DNA of 64,000 nucleotides from Amycolatopsis sp. NBRC 101858. GTDB lineage: Bacteria; Actinomycetota; Actinomycetes; Mycobacteriales; Pseudonocardiaceae. Made by a program: the position numbers and the translations under genes. Each line of letters opens with the position of its first letter. Positions within the stretch are counted from its first letter, which is position 1. Where the stretch lies: positions 310,001-374,000 of the forward strand of contig NZ_BSTD01000003.1 of the NCBI RefSeq assembly GCF_030269325.1. The letters run 5' to 3'. This document shows, one piece after another, positions 9,202-18,111 of this stretch. Under the pieces are notes generated by a model. It was not told the origin of the DNA and ran no database searches. It saw nothing but the letters and a program-made list of their open reading frames with translations.

Positions 9202-10125
9202 TCAGTGGCCAGCCGGCAGAGGCGCGGGATCGATGCGGCTGATCTCCCACCGCCCGGCCCGCGCGACGAGCGCCAGCGGATAGTCGACCGGCGTGGTCTG
9301 CCCGGCGGCGTCCACTCCCCAGGCGTGGACAAGGGTGTGGACAACCGTCCCGTCGGGCGGGCGCGCGGCTTGGCCGGGCTCGAACTTCTCGTGCGTGCGC
9401 AGCTCGTTGAGCCGCATGCCGGCGAACGGCGCCGGGGTCGGCGGAGCAAGGCTTGCTCCAGGGCTGATGAATCGGTCGAGCTGGCCTTGCCCCGCTAGGT
9501 AGGCGACGAGGAAGCCGCTGACTGACTGCGCGATGGGCCCGGTCGGATCGGCCACCTCGTCGTACGCCAACTCGACGGCACCGCCGGTGCTCGGGCACGC
9601 CACCGGCGCGGGCAAGGCAGTAGCGACGTAGGCACCGGCCGCGCCGGTGACCGCGACCTGGGTGCACAGGAGCGACGCCTTGCGCTTGCCGTCCGGCTGG
9701 AGCCGCAGGACGTCGGCGATCACCACGACCGACCACGAGCCCGCTTCCGAGACCGTCGAGATCACCGCTGTGTCGATCGGCACCTGCGTGCCCGGCGCAC
9801 GCTGGATCGTCGCGCCCGCCGGGTAGAAGGTCTCCAGCCCAGCGGAGTCGTCTCGAGTCGCTGAAAGCCACGAGCGCACGTACATCTCGGCCCAGCCCTC
9901 CGGCGAGGCGGAGGGCGCGGATGCGCCGCCGTCCCGCATCGGCGGCGCGCCCGCAGGCTGGAGAACAACGAGACCGGCGACGGTCAGCAGCGGCCCGGCC
10001 AGCACAGCTAGCCACGCCAGCAACCGCCCACCCCGCCGGGACGCGCCCCGGAACACCGGCTCGACGTCCGCATCAGGGAGCAGCTTGACCAGGAGATTTC
10101 CGCTGCGTCCGCGGATCTTGCCCAC
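9202..10125 (-). CDS. TcpC-like conjugation protein
   Basis: 307 residues. A short basic cytoplasmic N-terminus leads into one membrane helix (about 33-52, LLAWLAVLAGPLLTVAGLVV) and then two outside domains of similar size (about 75-185 and 195-305), the second ending in WEISRIDPAPLP. This matches TcpC, the bitopic VirB8-like channel component with paired NTF2-like domains. GGGAGG at 10133-10138 points to GTG 10125 (spacer 7) or the adjacent GTG 10128. The gene opens the structural part of the operon, 65 bases after the regulator at 10191. Confidence 0.8.
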   Translation of the reverse strand: MGKIRGRSGNLLVKLLPDADVEPVFRGASRRGGRLLAWLAVLAGPLLTVAGLVVLQPAGAPPMRDGGASAPSASPEGWAEMYVRSWLSATRDDSAGLETFYPAGATIQRAPGTQVPIDTAVISTVSEAGSWSVVVIADVLRLQPDGKRKASLLCTQVAVTGAAGAYVATALPAPVACPSTGGAVELAYDEVADPTGPIAQSVSGFLVAYLAGQGQLDRFISPGASLAPPTPAPFAGMRLNELRTHEKFEPGQAARPPDGTVVHTLVHAWGVDAAGQTTPVDYPLALVARAGRWEISRIDPAPLPAGH

Positions 10126-10190
10126 CACCGCACCTCCCGACGCCACGTCGTTCCGATGTCCAAGGCACGCGGACCCCGGGTCGCCGTGAT

Positions 10191-11060
10191 TCAGCCGGCC
10201 CAGGGCAGATCGCGTCCGGGGTATTCGGCCGCGGCCTCGGCGAGCTGCTCGAAAGCGCGCTGGCGATGCCGGGTGATCGTCGGCTGACTCAGTCCGAGCA
10301 GCTGCCCGACCTGCCGATCCGTGGCCACGCCATCGCGGCCGGTCGGCCCGTCGAAGTATCGGGCGGTCAGGATCGTGACGAAGTGCTCGTTGAGCCGTTC
10401 CTCCGTAGCCGCCCACGCCAGCAGTCCCAGCAGCTCCTCCGAGGGGTCTACCTCATTCGGCACCGTGGCCAGCGGTCGGTGTACCTCGTCGTCGATGCTG
10501 ACGACCTCGGCAGCGACCTGGCCGCAGTCAACGCCGAAGTCCCGCTGGGCCGCGCGCTGAGTCTCCCGGACGAGGTTCGCCGCGACGTGGTGGCGGCGTC
10601 GGAGTGGGTAGCAGCGGGTCTGCTCCCAGAGGTGCCCAAGCACCGACGCCTGGATGTCCCGGCTGTCCTCATCCGCCGAGACCCCACCGCCGCTCACGCC
10701 ACGCCGAACACCGACGGCTCCGCCCGCCGCCCGAGCAGCTCGGACGACCCGGCCGACGATGCCGGGCACCGCGGGCAGCATCGCGTTGACCACGATCTCG
10801 GCCGCGACGACACCCGCGCTGTCCCGCTCGGCAGCCCGCAGCAGAAGTGCGTGGAGCACCTCGTCGTGCCGGCCGTAGTCACGCGTGGCCAAGACGGCCA
10901 CCAGGTCGTTGTGAGAAGGGATGTCGGCGAGCGCTGCGTCCTCAGCAGACCAGCTGCGGAGGGCCTGGTCGAACTTCGCGATCGTGCGCGCCTGGCGGAG
11001 CTGCTTCTGCAGCATCGTCAGAGGACTGTTTTCGGTGGATCGGCTGCTCGACGTGGACAT
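10191..11060 (-). CDS. Sigma-70-like HTH regulator heading the transfer operon
   Basis: 289 residues. The C-terminal part (about 225-280) reads TDRQVGQLLGLSQPTITRHR, a sigma region 4-like helix-turn-helix; the middle contains LGHLWEQTRCYPLRRR and an acidic DPSEEL linker resembling a degenerate sigma region. No clear region 2 promoter-melting motif is visible, so it may regulate rather than act as a true sigma factor. It is the first gene of the minus-strand transfer run and is divergent from the TcmP module across a 406-base gap, where it could control both directions. Confidence 0.7.
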   Translation of the reverse strand: MSTSSSRSTENSPLTMLQKQLRQARTIAKFDQALRSWSAEDAALADIPSHNDLVAVLATRDYGRHDEVLHALLLRAAERDSAGVVAAEIVVNAMLPAVPGIVGRVVRAARAAGGAVGVRRGVSGGGVSADEDSRDIQASVLGHLWEQTRCYPLRRRHHVAANLVRETQRAAQRDFGVDCGQVAAEVVSIDDEVHRPLATVPNEVDPSEELLGLLAWAATEERLNEHFVTILTARYFDGPTGRDGVATDRQVGQLLGLSQPTITRHRQRAFEQLAEAAAEYPGRDLPWAG

Positions 11061-11466
11061 GTGCCGGCTCCTTCGCTCCGGGTGACAAGTTCCACGTCAG
11101 CCTCGAAACCGGCCCTCGCTCCATCCCTCCGCCGAATCCTTGCCCGGGGAAAGAGCAAGCTGCAATTCACCCATTCAAGTGACTTGCGCTACGGGACTGG
11201 GACTGAGAAGCAAGGCTGAAACCGGCCGCGTCGCGTCCGATACGATGATCCGTCAAGTCGGTGCTCATACTCCGCCCCCACCTCGGCGCCTCTTGTCGCG
11301 ATCCGCACATCAGTACCTCATCGCTGCCGATTCGCCGCGACGCTCGACACCGATTCGACGACCCCGACCAGTTCGACTTCAGATTCACTAGATCGTTATC
11401 TACCTGCCGTAGCGTGCCTGTACCGCGCAGCGAACTAAGTATTGATCGGCGTACGGGAGGCCGCAT
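11061..11466. other. Divergent intergenic region between transfer regulator and TcmP module
   Basis: 406 bases with no convincing gene. Toward the plus-strand gene it holds an AT-richer TAAGTATTGAT stretch near 11436-11446 and GGGAGG at 11455-11460 before the ATG at 11467. I could not place the promoter for the minus-strand operon. Confidence 0.4.
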
Positions 11467-12726
11467 ATGGCTATTGACAGCGAGCCAAGGCAAGAGGACC
11501 TGACTCCCGGAGAGCTGGAGGACTACAGCCTCAGTGGCGAAGAAGGCGGCGAAACACAGGCTGGCTCCGACGACCCCTTCTTTGTGTCCAAAAAGGCCGC
11601 GGCGGTGTTCAAGCACAAGCTGCTGAAGACGTACTTTCCCAAGTTTGCCGGCAAGGCCGGCTCGACCGAGGCTGACAAGCGCTTGGTCTACGTCGACACC
11701 CACGCCGGGCGCGGCGCCTACGACGACGGAACAGCCGGAAGCCCCCTGCTGGTGGCGCAGGACGTCGCCATGATGCAGCAACTGCGGCGAATCGACTGCT
11801 TTTTCGTGGAGGCCCGCAAGAGCAACTACACCCATCTCGACGAGGTTCTCACCCGGAACATGCCCGATGGCGCTCACTGGCACACGCGCCACGGTCGAGC
11901 AAGCGATCACCTGCAAGAAGCTTTGACCTTCGCCGGCGACTCGCCGCTGTTCATGTTCATCGATCCCTACGGCCTCGGCCCCACGTTTGACGAGGTCGTG
12001 ACCGTGCTCAACCGTCCGCGCAGCGGCTACGGACGCAAGACCGAAGTCCTACTCAACTTCATTTCGATGGCCTTCTCCCGCGCCGGTGGCTACTTGCGCC
12101 GCACGGAGAAATCTGCACAGCAAGTGACCACCCTCGAGCGCCTCGATGCCGTTCTCGGCGGCGACTGGTGGCGCGTGATCTACCTCGCGTCGGAATCGAC
12201 AGGTCCCGCGATCCAGGCCATCGCCCTTGGCTACGCCGAGCGAATTCAGGCGAAGACCAACTGCTTCGCCAGCCTGATTCCGGTCAGAGACCGTGCGCAC
12301 AACGACCCGCTCTACTGGCTCGCCCACTTCACACATCACCCCGACGGTGTCTGGTGGATCCGTGAATCCGCTGCATACGCGAGTGAGGCATGGCGACGGC
12401 ACTGCAGCCCACCACCGCCAGGAGATGACAACGGACTCTTCTCAATCGAAGACCCGTTCATCACCGAAGAGGACGCTCGGCACGCTGGCTGGATCGACAC
12501 GATCGAGCAGCACGCTCGAGCGCTGCTCCGAGAGCGGGGCGCAATCGAGCTCCCACGGGACGCACTAGCGTTGTTCGGACCTGAAACCTACGGTCAAGCC
12601 TGGTCTAAGCACCTGCGGGGAGCGCTCGCCCGGCTTCACAAGGAGGGAATTCTCGATCCCAAGCCGTACGCCAACATCTTGGACAAGTACAAGGGGTGTC
12701 GGGTTCAGCATTCAGACCAGCACTAG
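11467..12726 (+). CDS. tcmP: Three-Cys-motif partner protein (TcmP-like), copy 1
   Basis: 419 residues. An acidic, low-complexity N-terminus (1-35) is followed by the family core: KHKLL at 49-53, VDTHAGRG at 76-83 then GTAGSP, FFVE at 112-115, and FMFIDPYG ending near 169. The DxxAGxG and DPYG pair resembles motif I and motif IV of SAM-dependent methyltransferases, so a methyltransferase-like fold is my inference. The family is known mainly as the partner of the DUF5131/Gp37-Gp68 protein, whose gene lies two genes on (13917). GGGAGG with a 6-base spacer supports the ATG. It is separated from its paralogue at 12827 by 100 bases. Confidence 0.8.
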   Translation: MAIDSEPRQEDLTPGELEDYSLSGEEGGETQAGSDDPFFVSKKAAAVFKHKLLKTYFPKFAGKAGSTEADKRLVYVDTHAGRGAYDDGTAGSPLLVAQDVAMMQQLRRIDCFFVEARKSNYTHLDEVLTRNMPDGAHWHTRHGRASDHLQEALTFAGDSPLFMFIDPYGLGPTFDEVVTVLNRPRSGYGRKTEVLLNFISMAFSRAGGYLRRTEKSAQQVTTLERLDAVLGGDWWRVIYLASESTGPAIQAIALGYAERIQAKTNCFASLIPVRDRAHNDPLYWLAHFTHHPDGVWWIRESAAYASEAWRRHCSPPPPGDDNGLFSIEDPFITEEDARHAGWIDTIEQHARALLRERGAIELPRDALALFGPETYGQAWSKHLRGALARLHKEGILDPKPYANILDKYKGCRVQHSDQH

Positions 12727-12826
12727 CGACTCCCTTGAACAAGATTCTGAAGCCGTGTAGCGTCAACGAGGCACTCTTCGAGGTTGATACATCACCTTCG
12801 GTAATCGTCGCCGCTGGGGAGACGGC

Positions 12827-13915
12827 ATGCCCGTAAACGGTCCCGTGCCTTGGAAGCGCGCCGACCACACCGGCGCGAAGCACGACATCTACCGGCGCTA
12901 CCTCAAGCGCTGGTTCCCCATCCTCCTGAATGGCTCAAAACCTTACAGGTCGGTCATGTACGCCGAAGGGTTCGCCGGCCCCGGGGTCTACGTAGACGAT
13001 CACCCAGGATCCCCGATCATTGCCATGCAGGCTCTCGTCGACGAGGTGACCAACCCGAAACCCGTGGTCAAGATGCTCTTCGTCGACGACGACTCTCGAT
13101 GCGTCGAGATGCTCAACGAGCAGTTTCGTGTCAGGTTTCCCGTTCGGCCGCGCACGCACGACACGCTGCTGTTCAAGGTCACCGAGGGAACCTGCATCGA
13201 CAAGCTCGAGTCCGAACTGAACGTCATGAGGGCGTGGGGACAGCCCATCCTCGCCGTACTCGACTCATGGGGCAACGTCCCGATCACCTACCGACTCCTG
13301 GAACGACTGGCTGCGAACCTGTCTTCAGAAGTGATCATCACCCTGGGTACGCAGCCGTTCATCCGCTTCGTCTCGAAGATGGGCTCCGACGCCGACGAGG
13401 TCTTCGGTGGCGACCCGACATGGCGCGAGGTGAGCAACCTGACCAGCGGCGCGGCCAAACGGCAGCACATCCTGACCTGCTACCGCCGGACGCTGTCGCG
13501 AGCCGGCTTCAAGTTCCTCCTCGACTTCGAGCTGATCGACACCCGTGGCGAGTCCCTGTACCTCGTGTTCGGCACCAACCATCGTCGCGGCCTGGAAAAG
13601 ATGAAAGACTCCGCCTGGGAGGTCGATCGCGTCTACGGCGTCGGCTTCCGCGACCCACGGGACGAACAGGCTGAAACGCTGTTCGAGCTCACCGAACCCG
13701 CTTTGGCGCCCCTGGGCCGCCTACTACTCAATCGGTTGAAGACCGGGCCGGCGACTGGACTGCGGATTGAGACGCTCAGGGAATTCGCGTTGTTCGAGAC
13801 GGTATACCGACCCGAACATGTGATTAAGACACTGCGAGAGTTGCGGCCTCAGGGCTTGATTGACAGCGACAGCCAGCACCTGACGCGGTCGAGCATCGTG
13901 CGCGCGAAGCCATGA
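12827..13915 (+). CDS. TcmP-like protein, copy 2, with altered DPxG motif
   Basis: 362 residues. It shares the TcmP opening block: KHDIYRRYLKRWFPILL from residue 18, EGFAGPG at 47-53 and a GSP at 61-63. Where copy 1 has DPYG it has DSWG (146-149, ILAVLDSWGNVP). The acidic FVDDD at 85-89 matches the second methyltransferase-like strand. A C-terminal helical region (about 290-362) looks like a winged helix. GGGGAG precedes the ATG. It ends one base before the stop of the convergent DUF5131 gene. Divergence between the two copies suggests a heterodimer or two substrates rather than a recent duplication. Confidence 0.75.
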   Translation: MPVNGPVPWKRADHTGAKHDIYRRYLKRWFPILLNGSKPYRSVMYAEGFAGPGVYVDDHPGSPIIAMQALVDEVTNPKPVVKMLFVDDDSRCVEMLNEQFRVRFPVRPRTHDTLLFKVTEGTCIDKLESELNVMRAWGQPILAVLDSWGNVPITYRLLERLAANLSSEVIITLGTQPFIRFVSKMGSDADEVFGGDPTWREVSNLTSGAAKRQHILTCYRRTLSRAGFKFLLDFELIDTRGESLYLVFGTNHRRGLEKMKDSAWEVDRVYGVGFRDPRDEQAETLFELTEPALAPLGRLLLNRLKTGPATGLRIETLREFALFETVYRPEHVIKTLRELRPQGLIDSDSQHLTRSSIVRAKP

Positions 13916-13916
13916 T

Positions 13917-14675
13917 TCAATCGGCGGTCACCGCAACTGGGCGTACCGGCATGGCGTCATAGGTTCGTCCATCGAGTTCACGGCCGAGCGACTTCGGCCG
14001 GATACCGCCCCACTGCTTGTGGAAGAAGGGGACGTCAGCGGCGGCACAGTTGTCGCGGATGTCCCGCACCCAGTCGACAGCGCAAGGACGCGCCCGCGGT
14101 CCCGACTCACCGCCAGTGATCACCCAGCCGATCCCATCCAGAGACAAGCCAAGCAGGGGGCCAAGTAGCGGCTCAGCTGAGATGAAGCGAACTGCCGCCG
14201 GAACCTCTCGAAGGTGGTCGACCCGCTCCAACTGCCCCTCGTTCTCGACCGACACGCCCATCCAGAGGTTCTGCGGCCATTCCAGCCGATCCGCCATCCG
14301 ACGCAGCCGCAACGAGCGCTTCGTCAGCATCTGGTACGTGTGCTGCGGGGTTTCAGCGATCACCGCCAGCACATCCCTGATGAAACCCACGGGGACCCGC
14401 GCATGGAACAGGTCGGACATTGAGTTGACAAACACGAGGCGTGACTGCCGCCAGCGGTGCGGGAGAGCCAGCGAATCGGGATGGATGGCCACACCGAAGC
14501 CCGGACCGGAAGTCTTCGGATTCCCGTCGGTCTGGTACTTCGCGGCACCCATGGCCTTCAGCCGCTTGGCCAAGGTGAGCGCGTAACAGTTGTCGCAGCC
14601 TTCAGAGACACGATCACACCCCGTCGTAGGGTTCCAGGTCGCCTCCGTCCATTCGATGGAACTACCGTCAGCCAT
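13917..14675 (-). CDS. DUF5131 / phage Gp37-Gp68 family protein with C-x6-C-x2-C motif
   Basis: 252 residues. The N-terminal EWTEATWNPTTGC motif is followed by the invariant cysteines 20, 27 and 30 (GCDRVSEGCDNCYA), spaced like an iron-sulfur site. Downstream blocks VFVNSMSDLFH, YQMLTKR, LWMGVSVEN and FISAEPLLG, then WVITGGESG, are typical of the family. It is found in phages and mobile DNA, commonly beside a TcmP-type partner, and is thought by motif to be radical-SAM-like; its activity is not established to my knowledge. It faces the two TcmP-like genes tail to tail. ATG 14675 follows GAGGAG. Confidence 0.88.
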   Translation of the reverse strand: MADGSSIEWTEATWNPTTGCDRVSEGCDNCYALTLAKRLKAMGAAKYQTDGNPKTSGPGFGVAIHPDSLALPHRWRQSRLVFVNSMSDLFHARVPVGFIRDVLAVIAETPQHTYQMLTKRSLRLRRMADRLEWPQNLWMGVSVENEGQLERVDHLREVPAAVRFISAEPLLGPLLGLSLDGIGWVITGGESGPRARPCAVDWVRDIRDNCAAADVPFFHKQWGGIRPKSLGRELDGRTYDAMPVRPVAVTAD

Positions 14676-14945
14676 GTCTCGTCACTCCTCGCAAAGACCG
14701 AAGGCAAGACTAGATGCATCTACCCTGACGCCGGTCAAGCCACCCCAACCTCGTCCGAATCGCCTCTATTCACCAGACCGACGGTAGAACCTATGTTCGA
14801 ACAACGCAACACGTCGCCGCACCATTGCACCCAACCAGCGTCTGAGGACGGGTGGAGTCGCTCCGTTACCGCTGGCTGCAAGGGCAGCTACCACCAGTGA
14901 TCGCCAGCAACGCCACTGCGGATCGGTCCACACGGCAATGAGAGG

Positions 14946-15716
14946 TTAAGAGCCGGTGAACGTCGATTCCCGCACGTCGGTGTTCCCCTCGCCAACAGGG
15001 GACATTCGATGCGGTCGACCCAACGGTCCTGGATCCGGCGGCGGCATGGCCCCGTCCGGACCCCGGCCAGTCACACGCCACCGCCGCAGCACCCGGCGGC
15101 CGTAGTTGTTCGTACCGACAACACGATCAAGATCCGCTCCAGTCGGAGTCCTACCCGCAGCCTGCTCCTCGAGGTAGAACGCCCACATCTGCTGCTCAGC
15201 CGACCCCTCGACAGGCAATGCCAACTCAGCGTCCGCACCAGCGGAGCAAGGAACTTCCACCGCTTGGACAACGGGTTCGCTGAAGGCATCCACCCTCGCG
15301 GCCGATGGGCCTCGGTCGTCGGCGCGATGGCGCTTCAACGCCCGGTTCAACAGCTCCACCGCCAGCAAAAGAGCCAGCGGAGGGCAAGCCGCAATCACCA
15401 CCGAGAACACCGTCAGCCGCGGAGCCGATCCAATGTTCGCGCACAACGACAACGAGATCCCGAACCCGAACGCCACCCACGCAGCCCACCGACCGCCACC
15501 GTGACTCGGCCTCCACAACTCCACCGTCGCCGTCGTCAGGAGTCCATCAACGATCAACGGCCAAATCGACGCAGTCGGCCCGTCCGCACCGAAACGCACC
15601 GCGAACTCACGACCATGCCGATACGACGCATACGCCGCCAGCACCGCCACCACACCGGTACAGAAGCACTGCACCCCAAGTGACCAGCTGACACTCTTAG
15701 TCGCCGAGGAGGTCAT
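14946..15716 (-). CDS. DUF2637 (SpdB-like) membrane protein
   Basis: 256 residues. Four membrane helices in the first 125 residues, with ASYRHGREFAVRFG between helices 1 and 2 and WPLIVDGLL in helix 2, the signature of DUF2637 proteins found on actinomycete plasmids and integrative elements. A soluble tail contains a TGADLDRVVGTNNYGRRVLR block that looks like a helix-turn-helix. The ATG at 15716 shares its A with the stop of the recombinase remnant (TGATG). It is typically linked to transfer or spread of mobile elements, with unproven mechanism. Confidence 0.82.
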   Translation of the reverse strand: MTSSATKSVSWSLGVQCFCTGVVAVLAAYASYRHGREFAVRFGADGPTASIWPLIVDGLLTTATVELWRPSHGGGRWAAWVAFGFGISLSLCANIGSAPRLTVFSVVIAACPPLALLLAVELLNRALKRHRADDRGPSAARVDAFSEPVVQAVEVPCSAGADAELALPVEGSAEQQMWAFYLEEQAAGRTPTGADLDRVVGTNNYGRRVLRRWRVTGRGPDGAMPPPDPGPLGRPHRMSPVGEGNTDVRESTFTGS

Positions 15717-16215
15717 CAACGACCACCTCGGCGATGCCGCTCGATGTCCACTACCCCGGAGAACTGCAGCTCACGGGCCTTTTCGAGCCGTGGGGTTTTG
15801 GAACGAACCGCGCCGGGGGCACAGACAGCAACCTCACAAGCGCGTCGGCTGGGCGCGTCTTGTGAAGACATCTCCTCGGTGATCCTTTCCGCCGCGCCGG
15901 TGATCACCGGCAGCTGATCGATCTCCACTGTCGCACGATCCCCCTCGGCATCAATCCGGATGCTCAGCTGCGTGATCTCGAACAGCATCCGAAGTAGACC
16001 TTCCGGCGCCTGCGCCAGGTTCAGCGCCAGGTAAGGGAGCGCGTCGATCAGCCCACATCCTCGGCCGTCGGCACGTCGGGGTCGGCCCTCCCGGACTGCC
16101 TGAGTTCGGCCAGTGCGTTCGCCACGTCAGCTCGCTGTTTCTCAAGGTCGTTGTACCGCCCCCTTAGCGCCTTAGTGAACGGATCGTCCGGGGCACCGTC
16201 GGCGGCTTGCTGCAA
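15716..16215 (-). pseudogene. Serine recombinase, C-terminal remnant with frameshift
   Basis: Reading right to left, the first piece has DPFTKALRGRYNDLEKQR and ends PTAEDVG then a stop. One base shift later the frame continues LIDALPYLALNLAQAPEGLL, then MLFEITQLSIRID. Together this is the coiled-coil and C-terminal end of a large actinobacterial serine recombinase, with a single-base loss near 16050. The catalytic N-terminal domain and zinc ribbon are missing, replaced by chromosome-like sequence before the oxidoreductase at 16367. The last 50 residues (CAPGAV... RELQF) are echoed at 26755. Without another recombinase the element cannot excise. Confidence 0.72.
15764..15829. repeat. 66-base repeat A (recombinase tail), partner at 26755
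   Basis: Matches 26755-26820 in the same orientation and with the same length. The first 12 bases CTGCAGCTCACG are identical, as are 20 bases GAACCGCGCCGGGGGCACAG near the other end, with a diverged middle. Copy A lies within the 3' end of the recombinase remnant. Either the two are tails of homologous recombinases or they are attachment-site halves. Confidence 0.6.
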
Positions 16216-16366
16216 GATCGAATCCTACGTGCTCGGCCAGCCCTGGCAGCGCACCGCCGGCTCGGCACCGCTCGGCTTCGTCGGTCATCGGACGGAACGG
16301 CAAGCTCGCCAAACTTCGCGGCCGACGACGGAGATCAGTCCGCTGGCCAGGCGGCTTCGCCGGGGA

Positions 16367-17323
16367 TCATGGGAGCAGCAGCAGCTTTCCCGTCGTCGTC
16401 CGCGACTCGATGTCCGCGTGGGCCCGCGCCGCCTCGGCCAACGGGTAGCGACCGCCGATACGCACGACCAGCTCGCCTTTCTCGACCAGTGCGAACAATT
16501 CGGCCGCGTGCCCGACGAGTTCCTCCCGGGTACCGATGTGATCGGGCAACGTGCCGTAGGTGAGCCGGGTGCTGCGCGGGATTGCGTTCATCGCGATGCT
16601 CGGCACGTCACCGATCAACGGACCGTAGAACACCATCGTGCCGTGCGTCCGCAACACCTTCAGCGATCCCGCGAACGTGGGCCCGCCGGCACCGTCGAAC
16701 ACCGCGTGCACCCCCTCGCCACCGGTCAGCTCCAGCACCGGCTCGACGAACTCCTCACCGGTGGAGATCACAAGGTGATCAGCGCCCGCGGCCGCGGCGA
16801 CCTCGACCTTCTCCGGCCGCGACACGAGGCCGATCACGGTACCGCCACGAGCCTTGATCAGCTGGGTCAGCAAGAGCCCGACCCCGCCGGCAGCGGCGTG
16901 CACCAGCGTGATGTCCCCGGGCTGCACCGGATGGCAGACGGTGCAGTGGTGGTGCGCGGTCAGGCCCTGCAGCAACACGGCCGCGGCTGTCTCGTCATCG
17001 ATGGCGTCCGGCACCGCGACGACATGGGCCGCCGGGAGCACGATCTGCTCCGCGTAGCTGGCATGGGTTTCGATCGTCAGCCAAGCGACCCGTTCCCCGG
17101 AGACGAACTCGTCGACCCCCTCGCCCACCGCCGCCACCACACCGGCGCCTTCCATTCCCGGCACCTCGGCCACCTTCCCCCGACGGATACCGACGTCGAA
17201 GAAGTTCACGCCCGCGGCCCGGACGTCGACCAGTATTTCTCCCGGGCCCGGACGGAGAGCCGGGCGCTCTTGCAGCTGCAGCACTTCCGGTCCGCCTGCT
17301 TCACTGACGATTATCGCTCTCAT
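16367..17323 (-). CDS. Quinone oxidoreductase-like MDR protein (NADPH-dependent)
   Basis: 318 residues. A GroES-like substrate domain (1-110, with RAAGVNFFDV and PGMEGAGVV) precedes a Rossmann NADPH domain with AAAGGVG at 143-149. Zinc-binding residues of true alcohol dehydrogenases are absent, so it belongs to the quinone oxidoreductase branch that reduces quinones or other electrophiles. The ATG at 17323 is the natural start; a longer frame would run through the operator and the divergent regulator. It is divergent from the TetR gene at 17373 with a palindrome between them, so it is the likely target of that repressor. Confidence 0.88.
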   Translation of the reverse strand: MRAIIVSEAGGPEVLQLQERPALRPGPGEILVDVRAAGVNFFDVGIRRGKVAEVPGMEGAGVVAAVGEGVDEFVSGERVAWLTIETHASYAEQIVLPAAHVVAVPDAIDDETAAAVLLQGLTAHHHCTVCHPVQPGDITLVHAAAGGVGLLLTQLIKARGGTVIGLVSRPEKVEVAAAAGADHLVISTGEEFVEPVLELTGGEGVHAVFDGAGGPTFAGSLKVLRTHGTMVFYGPLIGDVPSIAMNAIPRSTRLTYGTLPDHIGTREELVGHAAELFALVEKGELVVRIGGRYPLAEAARAHADIESRTTTGKLLLLP

Positions 17324-17348
17324 GTGGCCGAAGCTAGATCGCGAAAAA

Positions 17349-17364
17349 TGTACCTGCAAGTACA
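17349..17364. promoter_or_regulatory. TetR operator candidate
   Basis: TGTACCTGCAAGTACA is a near-perfect palindrome (14 of 16 positions) in the 49-base gap between the divergent oxidoreductase and TetR genes. It ends 8 bases before the TetR ATG, so binding would block both genes. Confidence 0.7.
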
Positions 17365-17372
17365 CTTTCTTC

Positions 17373-17954
17373 ATGGCCACGAAGAAGGGCGCTGCGACCC
17401 GCCTGCGCATCGTCGAAGCCGCCGCGGCCGAGATCCGAGAGCGCGGCGTGAACGCCACCACACTCGACGACGTGGGCAGGCGCAGCGATACCGGAAAGGG
17501 GCAGCTGTTCCACTACTTCCCGGAAGGGCGGGAAGAGCTCTTGCTGGCTGTCGCCGAGCACGAAGCCGACCGCGTGTTCGAGGGCCAGCAACCGTACCTC
17601 GACGAGCTCACTTCGCGCGCGGCTTGGGAGGCGTGGCGCGACCTCATCGTCACGCAATACCGCGATCAAGGGCTTTACTGCCCGCTCGGAGTGTTGATCT
17701 CCGACGTGGGCCGGCACAGCCCGGCGTCGCAAGCCGTTGCGGCGCAACTAGTCAAGCGGTGGCAGCAGTGCGTCCGGGTCGGCATCGAGGCCACCCAAGC
17801 GGCCGGTGAAGCCGACCCGCGACTCGACGCCGACCGCACCGCGGCAGCCGTGATCGGCACCATCCAGGGCGGTGTCACGGTCCTGCTGTCCACCGGCTCC
17901 ACGGAACACCTGGAAGCCGGACTGAACCTCTGCCTCGACCACCTGCTCTTGTAA
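17373..17954 (+). CDS. TetR-family repressor
   Basis: 193 residues. The N-terminal helix-turn-helix (about 10-55) includes ATTLDDVGRRSDTGKGQLFHYF, the usual TetR recognition region. The ligand domain follows with a TetR_C-like GLYCPLGVLISDVG block. The ATG at 17373 is chosen because the family start is MATKKGAATRLRIVEAA; an upstream GTG at 17322 would cross the operator. It likely represses itself and the quinone oxidoreductase, sensing an electrophile or quinone. The ligand is unknown. Confidence 0.88.
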   Translation: MATKKGAATRLRIVEAAAAEIRERGVNATTLDDVGRRSDTGKGQLFHYFPEGREELLLAVAEHEADRVFEGQQPYLDELTSRAAWEAWRDLIVTQYRDQGLYCPLGVLISDVGRHSPASQAVAAQLVKRWQQCVRVGIEATQAAGEADPRLDADRTAAAVIGTIQGGVTVLLSTGSTEHLEAGLNLCLDHLLL

Positions 17955-18111
17955 GCCCGCGATCCGGGACACCTCGGTGCGCCGTGCCGGGCGGTGAACT
18001 CGCGGGAGCACGTGCGCCGTAGCCAGCTGTGCCGCGAGAACCGGGCGGTGGCCCGGCTCGAGAACCGGCCGGGATCCGCTCACGACGTGTGGGGCAGCCT
18101 CCGCTCGTCGC

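Noticed and set aside
15764..15829. Reading the CAPGAV...RELQ tail as the reverse translation of a tRNA 3' half
   Set aside because: The bases do not fit a T-arm and acceptor stem, and no anticodon arm is found; it is better explained as recombinase 3' end or attachment DNA.
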